Both the position numbers and the translations under genes were made by a program. From Pseudomonadota bacterium (GTDB taxonomy: Bacteria > Pseudomonadota > Gammaproteobacteria > Burkholderiales > Rhodocyclaceae): a stretch of DNA of 64,000 bases. The DNA lies in the NCBI GenBank assembly GCA_018241695.1, contig JAFEDH010000027.1, forward strand, positions 1 to 64,000, read 5' to 3'. Of the stretch, positions 16,022 to 23,868 are shown piece by piece. The notes under the pieces are model-generated. The model saw nothing but the letters and a program-made list of their open reading frames with translations. It had not been told where the DNA came from and made no database searches. Numbering within the stretch: the stretch's first letter is position 1; the number at the start of each line of letters is the position of its first letter.

Positions 16022-16927
16022 ATGGCTTCAGCAATCCGGAAAATCCTGTGGGCACTACTGGGTCTGATCGTGATGTACATTTTGTATATCGGGGCGGTCT
16101 ATGGTCCTGCGGTTTATCGGGCCACGATCGGCCTGAAGCGCTTCGAGACGGAAATGCCTGTATTGCCGCCAGGGTTGGGGGATCAGGCGATCCTGGTGTT
16201 TTCAAAGACCAATGGTTTCCGGCACGATGAGGCCATTACCGCTGCCAACGAATTATTCAAAAAAATCGCGGCACAACACGGCTGGCAGGTGTATTGCACG
16301 GAGAGCGGTGGTGTTTTCAATCCCGCCCAGTTACGCCATTTCAAGGTGATGGTATGGAACAACGCCAGTGGTGACGTGCTCACCGCCGGACAGCGGGAGG
16401 CCTTTCAGTCCTGGCTCAAAGCGGGAGGACGGTACCTGGGCGTGCACGCCGCGGGCGATAACTCGCACCAGAAATGGCCTTGGTATCAGGATGAGGTGCT
16501 GAAGGCCCATTTCATCGGGCATCCCGTGAATCCCCAGTTTCAGGAAGCCACTGCGATTGTCGAGGATACCGGGAGCCCGGTGGTGCAGGGTTTGCCCACC
16601 CGCTGGGTGCGCACCGATGAATGGTATTCCTTTGCGGCCAGCCCCCGGCTGAAGGGATCCCATGTGCTGATCACCCTGGATGAGCGCACCTATCAACCGG
16701 CGATGAGATTCCCCTTCCCGATTTCTCTGGTGAAATCCAATGTCGATTTGAGGATGGGTGCCGACCATCCCGTCGTCTGGTCCCATTGCGTGGGACGTGG
16801 AAGGGTGATTTACTCTGCAATGGGCCACCAGGCCAGCGCTTTTGCCGAACCGGCCTACCAGCGTCTTCTGGAAAATGCGCTGATATGGGAGACCGGGCCG
16901 GATACCTGTGCCGATGCGGCACCATGA
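16022..16927 (+). CDS. Membrane-anchored ThuA-domain protein
   Basis: The 301-residue protein has one N-terminal membrane helix (residues about 8-28) and then a ThuA (class I amidotransferase-like) fold: AILVFSKTNGFRHDEAI, VMVWNNASGDVLT, GRYLGVHAAGDNSHQKWPWY, and a late GRGRVIYSAMGHQ. ThuA proteins are linked to sugar catabolism. Those with this layout often sit beside oxidoreductases acting on carbohydrates or polyols. ATG 16022 follows GGGAGGAACG. First gene of a likely operon with the gluconate-dehydrogenase-type subunits 55 and 830 bp further on. Catalytic role unknown. Confidence 0.85.
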   Translation: MASAIRKILWALLGLIVMYILYIGAVYGPAVYRATIGLKRFETEMPVLPPGLGDQAILVFSKTNGFRHDEAITAANELFKKIAAQHGWQVYCTESGGVFNPAQLRHFKVMVWNNASGDVLTAGQREAFQSWLKAGGRYLGVHAAGDNSHQKWPWYQDEVLKAHFIGHPVNPQFQEATAIVEDTGSPVVQGLPTRWVRTDEWYSFAASPRLKGSHVLITLDERTYQPAMRFPFPISLVKSNVDLRMGADHPVVWSHCVGRGRVIYSAMGHQASAFAEPAYQRLLENALIWETGPDTCADAAP

Positions 16928-16981
16928 GCCGGCAAGAAAAGATATATTCCGTTCGTTGGCAAACCTTGACGAGGAAATTTC

Positions 16982-17638
16982 ATGGCTGAACTCTTTCCCT
17001 TTTCCCAGGTGCCCTTTCTTTCGCAAGGACTGTCCCGGCGGGATGCGATGGCGATGGGCCTCAAACTCCTGGGTGGTGTGGTTTCCGCTTCCGTCCTGAA
17101 TGCGCTTGCTGCCGATGATGCGCAGTCAATGATCCCGACCCGGGATGTTTTTCCTGGCGAGACACGGGAGATCATGGCGGCGCTGACCGAAATCGTGATT
17201 CCCCGGACCGATACCCCGGGGGCGCTGGATGCCGGAGTACCCGCATTTGTGGAAGGTATTGTCGCGAACTGGTACTCAGACGAGGAACGGTCGATTTTTA
17301 TCGATGGTCTCGGGGAGATCGATGCATTGTGCGGCGATCGGCATGGAAAGAAATTCCTCCAGTGCAGCGAGGCCGAGCGTGTCGCGGCGCTGTCCGAAAT
17401 GGAACACAAGGTAGGCCATCACCGGGGTCCCGCGTCCACCAACCCGTTCGACAATCTCATGAGCGCCGATCCGAACAAGATGCTTACGCCTTTCTTTTCG
17501 AAGCTGAAGGAACTGGTCACATTCGGCTATTGCAGCTCGGAAGTGGTCAGCACCCAGGTATTTCAATATCTGCCATTACCGGGCCATTACGATGGCCACT
17601 ATCCTGCGAGCAAGGTTCGCAACAATTGGTCCTATTGA
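16982..17638 (+). CDS. Gluconate 2-dehydrogenase subunit 3-like protein, Tat-exported
   Basis: The 218-residue protein has a twin-arginine signal (SRRDAMAMG at about residues 19-27 followed by a hydrophobic stretch) and the subunit 3 pattern TEIVIPRTDTPGALDAGVPAF. Such small subunits accompany GMC-type flavoprotein dehydrogenases and may carry them across the membrane by a hitch-hiker mechanism. The FAD subunit follows after 66 bp, in agreement with this. A cytochrome c subunit, present in the classic three-subunit enzyme, is absent from this locus. Confidence 0.85.
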   Translation: MAELFPFSQVPFLSQGLSRRDAMAMGLKLLGGVVSASVLNALAADDAQSMIPTRDVFPGETREIMAALTEIVIPRTDTPGALDAGVPAFVEGIVANWYSDEERSIFIDGLGEIDALCGDRHGKKFLQCSEAERVAALSEMEHKVGHHRGPASTNPFDNLMSADPNKMLTPFFSKLKELVTFGYCSSEVVSTQVFQYLPLPGHYDGHYPASKVRNNWSY

Positions 17639-17704
17639 ATCCTGATTGACGGATTCCCTGACACCATTTTCAACTGTCCAGCCTGATATTGGAGTGACCC
17701 TGCC

Positions 17705-19399
17705 ATGCATGCCAATGAGCAGTTTGATGCAATCGTAATCGGTTCCGGGATCACGGGCGGCATGGCCGCCAAGGAGCTGACGGAGCGCGGCCTCAAGGTA
17801 CTGGTGCTGGAGCGGGGCCGGTATATCGAACACCGCAAGGATTATCTGCATGAAATGACTCCTCCCTGGAAAATTCCCGGGGGCGGGGCGCGCAACAAGG
17901 CGCTCTATGCGCGCGACTATCCGGTGCAAAGCGGGAGTTATGCGTTCGACGAGTACACCCGGCATTACTGGAACAATGACCGCGAGAACCCCTATCAGCA
18001 GGATGAGGGCAAGCCTTTCAGCTGGAAGCGAGCCAGCGTCCTGGGCGGGAAATCGATCCTCTGGGGCCGTCAGTCCTATCGCTGGAACGAGCTGGATTTC
18101 GAGGCCAACCAGCGTGACGGGCATGGTTCGGACTGGCCCATCCGCTATCGGGATCTTGTTCCCTGGTATTCCCATATCGAGCGCATCGTCGGGATCAGCG
18201 GCAACAGGGATGGGCTGGAGATATTGCCCGATGGCGAGTTCCTGCCCCCGATGCCGTTCAATGCCGTAGACGATGTGTTCAAGGAAAAAGTCGAGGCGTC
18301 TTTCCCCGATCGCAAGGTGATTATTGCCCGTACCGCCAATGCCAGTGTCGCCATCGACGGACGCGGCCCCTGCCAGTACCGCTCGATCTGTCAGCGCGGC
18401 TGCTCCTTCGGGGCCTATTTCAGCAGTTTGAGTTCCACATTGCCTGCCGCGAAGAAAACCGGCCGACTGACCGTCCGTGCGGATAGTGTGGTCGAGGGCC
18501 TCGATTATGATCCGAAGCACCAGCGGATATCAGGTGTGCGGGTCATCGATGCCAAAACCGGCCAGCGGCTGCGCTTCACATCCAAAATCGTGTTCCTCTG
18601 CGCTTCTACGGCCGGAAGCCTGCAAATCCTGCTGAATTCCCGTTCCGAACGCTATCCCAATGGTCTGGCCAACGATAGCGGGATACTGGGGCACTACCTG
18701 ATGGATCACTCTTCCCAGATGGTGTTTGGCATCTTCCCCGGTATGCAAGATATCAACCCTTATGGACGCAGGCCGACCAGCCTGTATGTCCCTCGTTTCA
18801 GAAATGTACGGGAGGGAGCCGAGCCGCTGGATTTCGTACGTGGATACGGCTATCAGGTGATGTCCCTGCGGCCGGCCTGGCAGTCTGCGGCACTTTCCCA
18901 TCCCGGGTTTGGCGCTGCATACAAGTCATCCATCCTGAAGCCGGGGCCATGGATGGTCGTCATGGGCGCATTCGGCGAATGTCTGCCCTACAAGGAAAAC
19001 AGGGTATTGCTCGACGAGAAGAATCCGGATCGCTTTGGCATTCCGCAGGTCCGGTTCAGTATGACCTGGGGTGAGAATGAGCGCAGGATGGCGGAGGATA
19101 TGCGTACCCAGGGGCGTGCCATGCTCAAGGCCATGGGTACCGTGGGCATGTTCAATTCAACCGCGATGTCGACGCCCGGTGATGCCATTCACGAAATGGG
19201 CGGTGCACGCATGGGCAGCGACCCCGGCAGTTCCGTGACCAATGTCCATAACCAGGCCCACGGTATCCCCAACCTGTTTGTTACCGATGGCTCCGTGATG
19301 GCATCGAGCTCTTGCGTCAATCCATCCATGACCTTTCTGGCCCTGACGGCCCGTGCTGCGGATTATGCGGTTACCCGGCTCAAGGCCGGCACCATCTGA
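17705..19399 (+). CDS. GMC-family flavoprotein dehydrogenase (gluconate 2-dehydrogenase large subunit-like)
   Basis: The 564-residue FAD enzyme oxidises a hydroxyl group of an alcohol, polyol or sugar. Landmarks: dinucleotide fold FDAIVIGSGITGGMAAKEL at residues 8-26, the FAD-loop ASVLGGKSILWGRQSYRW, a CQYRSICQRGCSFGAYF cysteine cluster, and the C-terminal AIHEMGGARMGSDP (His) and CVNPSMTFLALTARAAD (Asn) active-site motifs. No signal peptide is seen, so export would rely on the Tat signal of the adjacent subunit 3. GGAG precedes ATG 17705. Substrate unknown. Its context beside lipid and steroid-like catabolism leaves open a hydroxysteroid or alkyl alcohol. Confidence 0.88.
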   Translation: MHANEQFDAIVIGSGITGGMAAKELTERGLKVLVLERGRYIEHRKDYLHEMTPPWKIPGGGARNKALYARDYPVQSGSYAFDEYTRHYWNNDRENPYQQDEGKPFSWKRASVLGGKSILWGRQSYRWNELDFEANQRDGHGSDWPIRYRDLVPWYSHIERIVGISGNRDGLEILPDGEFLPPMPFNAVDDVFKEKVEASFPDRKVIIARTANASVAIDGRGPCQYRSICQRGCSFGAYFSSLSSTLPAAKKTGRLTVRADSVVEGLDYDPKHQRISGVRVIDAKTGQRLRFTSKIVFLCASTAGSLQILLNSRSERYPNGLANDSGILGHYLMDHSSQMVFGIFPGMQDINPYGRRPTSLYVPRFRNVREGAEPLDFVRGYGYQVMSLRPAWQSAALSHPGFGAAYKSSILKPGPWMVVMGAFGECLPYKENRVLLDEKNPDRFGIPQVRFSMTWGENERRMAEDMRTQGRAMLKAMGTVGMFNSTAMSTPGDAIHEMGGARMGSDPGSSVTNVHNQAHGIPNLFVTDGSVMASSSCVNPSMTFLALTARAADYAVTRLKAGTI

Positions 19400-19456
19400 G
19401 CCATGTGATGGTACTTCGCGAGGGTACCGGGGAAGTTGACTTCTACCGGAACGGCG

Positions 19457-19894
19457 TCAGTTGTCCAGTTGCGGCATGTTGTGGACCCACGATCTGACCT
19501 GAACCCGCTTTTGAAAGCGCCAGCCGTCGGCAGTCCGGACCAGCGTGTCGTGGTACCACAGGCCGCTGAATGAAACCTGGGGTTCGTCTGTGGCCGTCGG
19601 GAACAGGATGGGCACCAGGCCTGCCGTGCGGGTGAAGGCAGTGTCTCCCTTGATGTCGACCAATAGGGTGGAAATGGTGTGCTGGCAACCGGCGAACTGG
19701 GGTAGCCGGCCCTGCAGATAGGCTGCCATTTCAGCTGCTGAGCCACAGGGAGCACCAAAGGCGCTGTAGTCGAGCACCGCATCGTCGGTGAACAGACGGG
19801 CAAAGGCTTTCCAGTCGCGATCATCGATGGCATAGCAGTAGCGCACCAGCAGATCCTGGATGGCAAAACGGTCGGCGATTTCCTGGGGTGACAT
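19457..19894 (-). CDS. NTF2-like (SnoaL/ketosteroid isomerase-fold) protein
   Basis: The 145-residue protein has the pattern of the SnoaL_4/nuclear transport factor 2 family: IQDLLVRYCYAIDDRDWKAFARLF, VLDYSAFG, THE-like central strands and FSGLWYHDTLVRTADGWRF near the C-terminus. Members include steroid isomerases, dehydratases and dioxygenase beta subunits, so function cannot be set. GGAGG is seven bases before ATG 19894. A GTG three bases upstream is also possible. Convergent with the GMC gene and divergent from an enoyl-CoA hydratase gene. Confidence 0.8.
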   Translation of the reverse strand: MSPQEIADRFAIQDLLVRYCYAIDDRDWKAFARLFTDDAVLDYSAFGAPCGSAAEMAAYLQGRLPQFAGCQHTISTLLVDIKGDTAFTRTAGLVPILFPTATDEPQVSFSGLWYHDTLVRTADGWRFQKRVQVRSWVHNMPQLDN

Positions 19895-20102
19895 CACGAT
19901 TCCTCCGGCGGTGGGTGGGTTGCGGCCAGCCGCAATATACCTGCGCTTGTATCCTCGCGTCGATGGCGGTGGTGCAGGTTTTCAACGGGTTGAATTCCTG
20001 ACTCCTGTCTTGAGCAATGTCGGTGGGCCGGCTTAGTATGGCCGCGATCCATTCCGGATCCGAGGGGGCACAATGACAGGCAGAGAAGAGGGTTGAACCA
20101 CC

Positions 20103-20906
20103 ATGACAGAAATCGATGTGCGGCCGGATTTGAGTGTCGAGCGTCACGGTGCCGTTGCCTGTGTGCGGATAGATCGCGGCACTCCGGTCAACGCCCTGCG
20201 ACCGGAAACCATGTGCGAGCTGACCTCCGTACTGGATACGCTTGAGAGTGACGATACGGTCCGGGCCATCATTCTTGGGTACCACGGCCGCCACTTCACC
20301 GCTGGCGCGGAACTGTCCTTTCTCGAATCGCTCAAATCGGCGAGCGAGGATCGGATCAGGAACGAGATCTACCGCCATTTCCAGAATGCGGTGAAACGAC
20401 TGTATCAGTGCCCCAAACCGACCATCGCAGCGATTGGCGGTGCTGCCGTGACCGTGGGATGCGAGCTGGCGCTGGCTTGTGATTTCCGTATCGTGACCGA
20501 GCATGCCTCATTCCAGGAAAGCTGGATCCGGCTTGGCCTGATGGCGCCGCTGGGGGGCATGAAGAAGCTGCCCGCGCTGGTGGGTTACGGGTTGGCCACC
20601 GACATGATGCTGCGTGGTCGCGCCGTGGGCGGTGCCGAAGCGGTTTCAGCCGGGCTGGCCCATCGTCTGGTTGTGCCCGGAGATCTGGATGCAGAGGCGC
20701 TGGCCCTGGGCGGGGAACTGGCGGCTCTTGCCCCTCTTGCCTACCGTGCCATCAAGGCCGGATTACATCATGGGCTCGAAAATGATTTTGAAACGAATTT
20801 TGCGAAAGGCCTCGATAGCCAATGCCGGTTGATCCAGTCCGAGGATTTCCGCGAAGGAGTGGATGCGGTACTGGGCAAATATTCTCCCCGCTTCCGTGGC
20901 TGCTGA
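20103..20906 (+). CDS. Enoyl-CoA hydratase/isomerase family protein
   Basis: This 267-residue crotonase-fold protein shows the oxyanion-hole segments GRHFTAGAELSFLES and IAAIGGAAVTVGCELALACD. The first catalytic Glu of classical enoyl-CoA hydratase is present in GCELA, but the second (PE motif) reads SW in ASFQESWIRLGLM, so a simple syn-hydration mechanism is doubtful and isomerase, hydrolase or C-C-bond activity is possible. A paralogous gene follows after 41 bp. Position beside the IclR-controlled cluster supports a role in acyl-CoA catabolism. Confidence 0.87.
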   Translation: MTEIDVRPDLSVERHGAVACVRIDRGTPVNALRPETMCELTSVLDTLESDDTVRAIILGYHGRHFTAGAELSFLESLKSASEDRIRNEIYRHFQNAVKRLYQCPKPTIAAIGGAAVTVGCELALACDFRIVTEHASFQESWIRLGLMAPLGGMKKLPALVGYGLATDMMLRGRAVGGAEAVSAGLAHRLVVPGDLDAEALALGGELAALAPLAYRAIKAGLHHGLENDFETNFAKGLDSQCRLIQSEDFREGVDAVLGKYSPRFRGC

Positions 20907-20947
20907 TTCCCCGGTTGAGTCCAGCTTGATATCTTTCCAGAACGATC

Positions 20948-21727
20948 ATGAAACCTTCACTTGAAATAGAGCAGCACGACGCCGTTCTCCTCGCGCGGAT
21001 GTGCAGTGTGAGCAACCGCAATGCACTCGATTCATCCATGAAGACAGCATTGCTTGATGTGGTGCGGCACTACAGTGAGGATCACACGTTGCGCTGCCTG
21101 GTACTCACCGGCAGTGAGGGAATTTTTTGTGCTGGCGGTGATCTGCAGACCATGGCGGCGGACCGGCGACCCATGGCGGTTCGTGGTCTGCTCACCAAAA
21201 GCCATGCGATGGCGCGTGCCATCGCCACCTGCGAGAAGCCGGTGATCACCGCGGTCAACGGCGCGGCGGTGGGTGCGGGGCTGTCACTGGCGTTGCTGGG
21301 CGATATTGTGGTGGCAGCGGAGGATGCGTATTTCATGAGCGGCTTCCCCAGGGTCGGCGTACTGCCCGATCTGGGCCTGATCCACACACTTCCCCGCGCG
21401 GTCGGCCTGCTGCGCGCCAAGCATATCCTCATGTCCAACCAGCGCATCGATGCTGCCGAGGCTCTGGCCATGGGGCTGGTGGGACAGATGCTGCCCCGGG
21501 ATGGATTCGATGCCGCGGTGCTGGATCTGGCAGCCGCAATGGCAGCGGGACCGACGGTATCCCTGGGGCTGACCAAAGCGCTGTTGAATTCGTCACAGGG
21601 AGAAACCCTGGACAGCTATCTGCTCAAGGAATCCCTGGGCCAGGCCGTGGTGTTCGGCACCGACGATTTCGCCGAGGGGAATGCCGCATTCAAGGAAAGA
21701 CGGCCACCCCGCTTCACGGGACGCTGA
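20948..21727 (+). CDS. Enoyl-CoA hydratase/isomerase family protein (both classical Glu absent)
   Basis: The 259-residue crotonase-fold protein carries GSEGIFCAGGDLQTMA and ITAVNGAAVGAGLSLALLGD, which form the CoA and oxyanion-hole pocket. Both hydratase Glu positions are replaced (Ser in GLSLA and Phe in MSGFPRVG). The pattern fits delta-isomerase or other divergent members better than a true hydratase. Probably co-transcribed with the preceding gene. Convergent with the IclR gene. Confidence 0.86.
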   Translation: MKPSLEIEQHDAVLLARMCSVSNRNALDSSMKTALLDVVRHYSEDHTLRCLVLTGSEGIFCAGGDLQTMAADRRPMAVRGLLTKSHAMARAIATCEKPVITAVNGAAVGAGLSLALLGDIVVAAEDAYFMSGFPRVGVLPDLGLIHTLPRAVGLLRAKHILMSNQRIDAAEALAMGLVGQMLPRDGFDAAVLDLAAAMAAGPTVSLGLTKALLNSSQGETLDSYLLKESLGQAVVFGTDDFAEGNAAFKERRPPRFTGR

Positions 21728-21797
21728 CGGATCGGATCACGAATCAGATCAAGGAGTGAAGCCTTTTGGGGCAGCGCCTTTGCGGCATCGACCGCCC

Positions 21798-22559
21798 CTA
21801 TTTCGCGCGGGTATTCCGCTTGCTGTCACCAAAGGTACTGGCCCTGACTTCACGCAAGACCTGTACATAGCGCCGCCGGCCAGCCTCGAAACGGTCGACT
21901 GGCCCGGCAATCGAGATTGCCACCGGCTCGCTGCCGAACCATCCGGAAACCGCAAGGGCCTGTACGCCATCGATACCCTCATCGCGGACCTCATACCATC
22001 CCTGGCGGCGGCCATCGGCCACACTGCGCATCACCGCCGCCGGGTCGGTCAGGGTGCTGCTGGCAAGGGCTTTTAGCGGTTTGCGGCGCAGGCGCTGTTC
22101 CATTTCATTTTCCGGCAGGAGACCCAGAATGGCCTTGCCGACCGCCGAACTGTGGCAGGCGATGCGATCCCCCACCTCGATGAAGTAGCGCAACGGCAGG
22201 TGGGACTGCTGTACCGCGACCACCCGCACACTGTTGCCATCCAGCCTGCCGAAGAAGGCGGTCTCCCCGGTTTCCCGCGTCAGGCGCTGCACCACTTCCT
22301 CGGCGGCCTGGGCCATGGGGTCGTTTTGCGAAATGGCCTGGGCGAGTTTGAGCAGACGTGCTGTCGGGTAATAGCGGCGGGTGTGGGCCGTTCGTGCCAG
22401 ATAGCCCAGCTTGTGCAGCGTGAACATCAGGTCGAGGCAACTGCTGTCCGCCAGTTGCAGCAGCCGGGCCATCTCCGAATTGGAGAGTTCCCGCTGCTCT
22501 CTGGCAAAGACTTCGAGTGCGGCGAGCACACGGCGCGCGGCAGGAACGACTGTCGGCAT
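21798..22559 (-). CDS. IclR family transcriptional regulator
   Basis: The 253-residue regulator has an N-terminal winged helix (RVLAALEVFAREQRELSNSEMARLLQL, then LMFTLHKLGYLARTAHTRRYYP) and the IclR effector domain (GDRIACHSSAVGKAILGLLPENE, EVRDEGIDGVQALAV). It is divergent from the nine-gene run starting at 22688 and likely controls it and itself through the inverted repeats in the gap. ATG 22559 has no Shine-Dalgarno and is preceded by an in-frame TGA. A TATATT box at 22565-22570 (minus strand) would give an almost leaderless mRNA. Confidence 0.9.
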   Translation of the reverse strand: MPTVVPAARRVLAALEVFAREQRELSNSEMARLLQLADSSCLDLMFTLHKLGYLARTAHTRRYYPTARLLKLAQAISQNDPMAQAAEEVVQRLTRETGETAFFGRLDGNSVRVVAVQQSHLPLRYFIEVGDRIACHSSAVGKAILGLLPENEMEQRLRRKPLKALASSTLTDPAAVMRSVADGRRQGWYEVRDEGIDGVQALAVSGWFGSEPVAISIAGPVDRFEAGRRRYVQVLREVRASTFGDSKRNTRAK

Positions 22560-22572
22560 ATTTCAATATACT

Positions 22573-22584
22573 GAATTTAAATTC
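22573..22584. promoter_or_regulatory. 12-bp perfect palindrome in the iclR divergent promoter region
   Basis: GAATTTAAATTC is a perfect palindrome 14 bp upstream of the IclR start, in an AT-rich island. It is a good candidate IclR operator half of a compound site. Confidence 0.45.
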
Positions 22585-22629
22585 GAATGCTTGAATATTA
22601 AGGGCGATCCGGAATAGCATCAAGCATTC
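22585..22629. promoter_or_regulatory. 10-bp inverted repeat, candidate IclR operator
   Basis: GAATGCTTGA (22585-22594) and its exact complement TCAAGCATTC (22620-22629) are 25 bases apart, immediately next to the 12-bp palindrome and about 60 bp before the first gene of the catabolic run. The centre-to-centre spacing is near three helical turns, which suits a dimer-of-dimers IclR protein. Confidence 0.5.
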
Positions 22630-22687
22630 CTGAATTCGTAGTGTCCGAGTCGCCCCGAGTCGGGCCTTCCGCACCCCGTCCTGTTTC

Positions 22688-23854
22688 ATGATGATCGTTG
22701 AACAAAAAAGCTGGCTGCCCCTGTCGGGAGTCCGGATGCTGGATTTTTCTGCACTTCTCCCCGGCCCTTTCGCCACCGCCATCCTGGCCGATCTGGGGGC
22801 CGACGTGATCAAGGTGGAGCCGATCCATGGCGAAAGCGCACGGGCTTTCCTGCCCGACCTTTTCCGTACCGCGAACCGCAACAAGCGCAGCATTGCCCTG
22901 GATCTGAAGCAGCCGGCTGCCCGCACCGTCATCGAGCGGCTGGTTGCGCACGCCGACCTGGCCCTCGAATCGTTTCGCCCCGGTGTTGCCGATCGCCTCG
23001 GTGTGGGGGCTGCAGCGCTGCGCGCCATCAATCCCCGGCTGGTGTATTGCTCCCTTTCCGGCTATGGGCAGGATGGCCCCTGGCGTGATCATCCGGGGCA
23101 TGACGCCAATTTTCTGGCCGCTGCGGGGGGGCTTGCCTACGCCGGCACCTGGAGTGGAGCGCCTTCCCGCTCCAGCCTGCCGGTAGCGGATCTGATGGGG
23201 GGAGGATTCGCGGTGAGTGCATTGCTGGCAGCCCTGCATCAGGCGCAGCGCAGCGGGGAAGGCTGTCATCTCGATCTGAGTCTGCTCGAATCGACTTTTT
23301 TCTGTACGGCGATGCGCCATGGGCTCGATTCCGAGCGTCCACGCGCTCATCTGTTCGCCATCTCTGACCTGTTCGAGACCGCGGATGGCAAGCGTCTGGC
23401 GCTGGGGCTGGTCGAACAGCATTTTTTTGACAATTTTCGCGCTGTGGTGCGGGATATCGAACCCCGCATCGCCGATCCGCGCTTCGACACCAATTCCTCC
23501 CGGCGCGAAAACGGTAATGACCTGTGTGCTCTGTTGCACACGCTGATCCGAACCCGGACCGCAGATGAATGGCTGGCCCTGCTGACGCCATGTGATGTAC
23601 CCGTGGATGTTTGCGTCAGCGCCGTGGAGGCGCAGCACAATCCCCAGCTCGGAGCCCGGGGCGCGGTGAGCGAACTGGATGGCGAGCGCTTCGCACTTTT
23701 CCCGGTGCAGGTGGACGGTGTGCGCGGCGGCGCCCTGCGCAGCCCGGCCCCCGGCCTGGGCGATCACGGTCGCGAGCTGCTTGCGGAATGCCGCTTCAGC
23801 GCAGCCGAGATCACGGCGCTGGAAGCCGACGGCGTGGTCGGCCGGCCGCGATAA
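22688..23854 (+). CDS. CaiB/BaiF family CoA transferase or alpha-methylacyl-CoA racemase
   Basis: The 388-residue class III CoA transferase-fold protein shows MLDFSALLPGPFATAILADLGADV, KVEPIHGESAR, NRNKRSIALDLK and GYGQDGPWRDHPGHDANFLAAAGG, where His138-Asp139 sits at the position of the racemase catalytic His. This pattern favours alpha-methylacyl-CoA racemase, needed to epimerise 2-methyl-branched acyl-CoA before beta-oxidation of steroid or isoprenoid side chains. A CoA transferase role cannot be excluded. First gene of the IclR-divergent run. Followed after 14 bp by an acyl-CoA dehydrogenase. Confidence 0.87.
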   Translation: MMIVEQKSWLPLSGVRMLDFSALLPGPFATAILADLGADVIKVEPIHGESARAFLPDLFRTANRNKRSIALDLKQPAARTVIERLVAHADLALESFRPGVADRLGVGAAALRAINPRLVYCSLSGYGQDGPWRDHPGHDANFLAAAGGLAYAGTWSGAPSRSSLPVADLMGGGFAVSALLAALHQAQRSGEGCHLDLSLLESTFFCTAMRHGLDSERPRAHLFAISDLFETADGKRLALGLVEQHFFDNFRAVVRDIEPRIADPRFDTNSSRRENGNDLCALLHTLIRTRTADEWLALLTPCDVPVDVCVSAVEAQHNPQLGARGAVSELDGERFALFPVQVDGVRGGALRSPAPGLGDHGRELLAECRFSAAEITALEADGVVGRPR

Positions 23855-23868
23855 CTCAGGAGAACCCA

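Noticed and set aside
19400..19456. Partial dyad around GAAGTTGACTTC between the GMC and NTF2-like genes
   Set aside because: Only a four-base core stem pairs and the outer bases do not, so it would not form a stable terminator.
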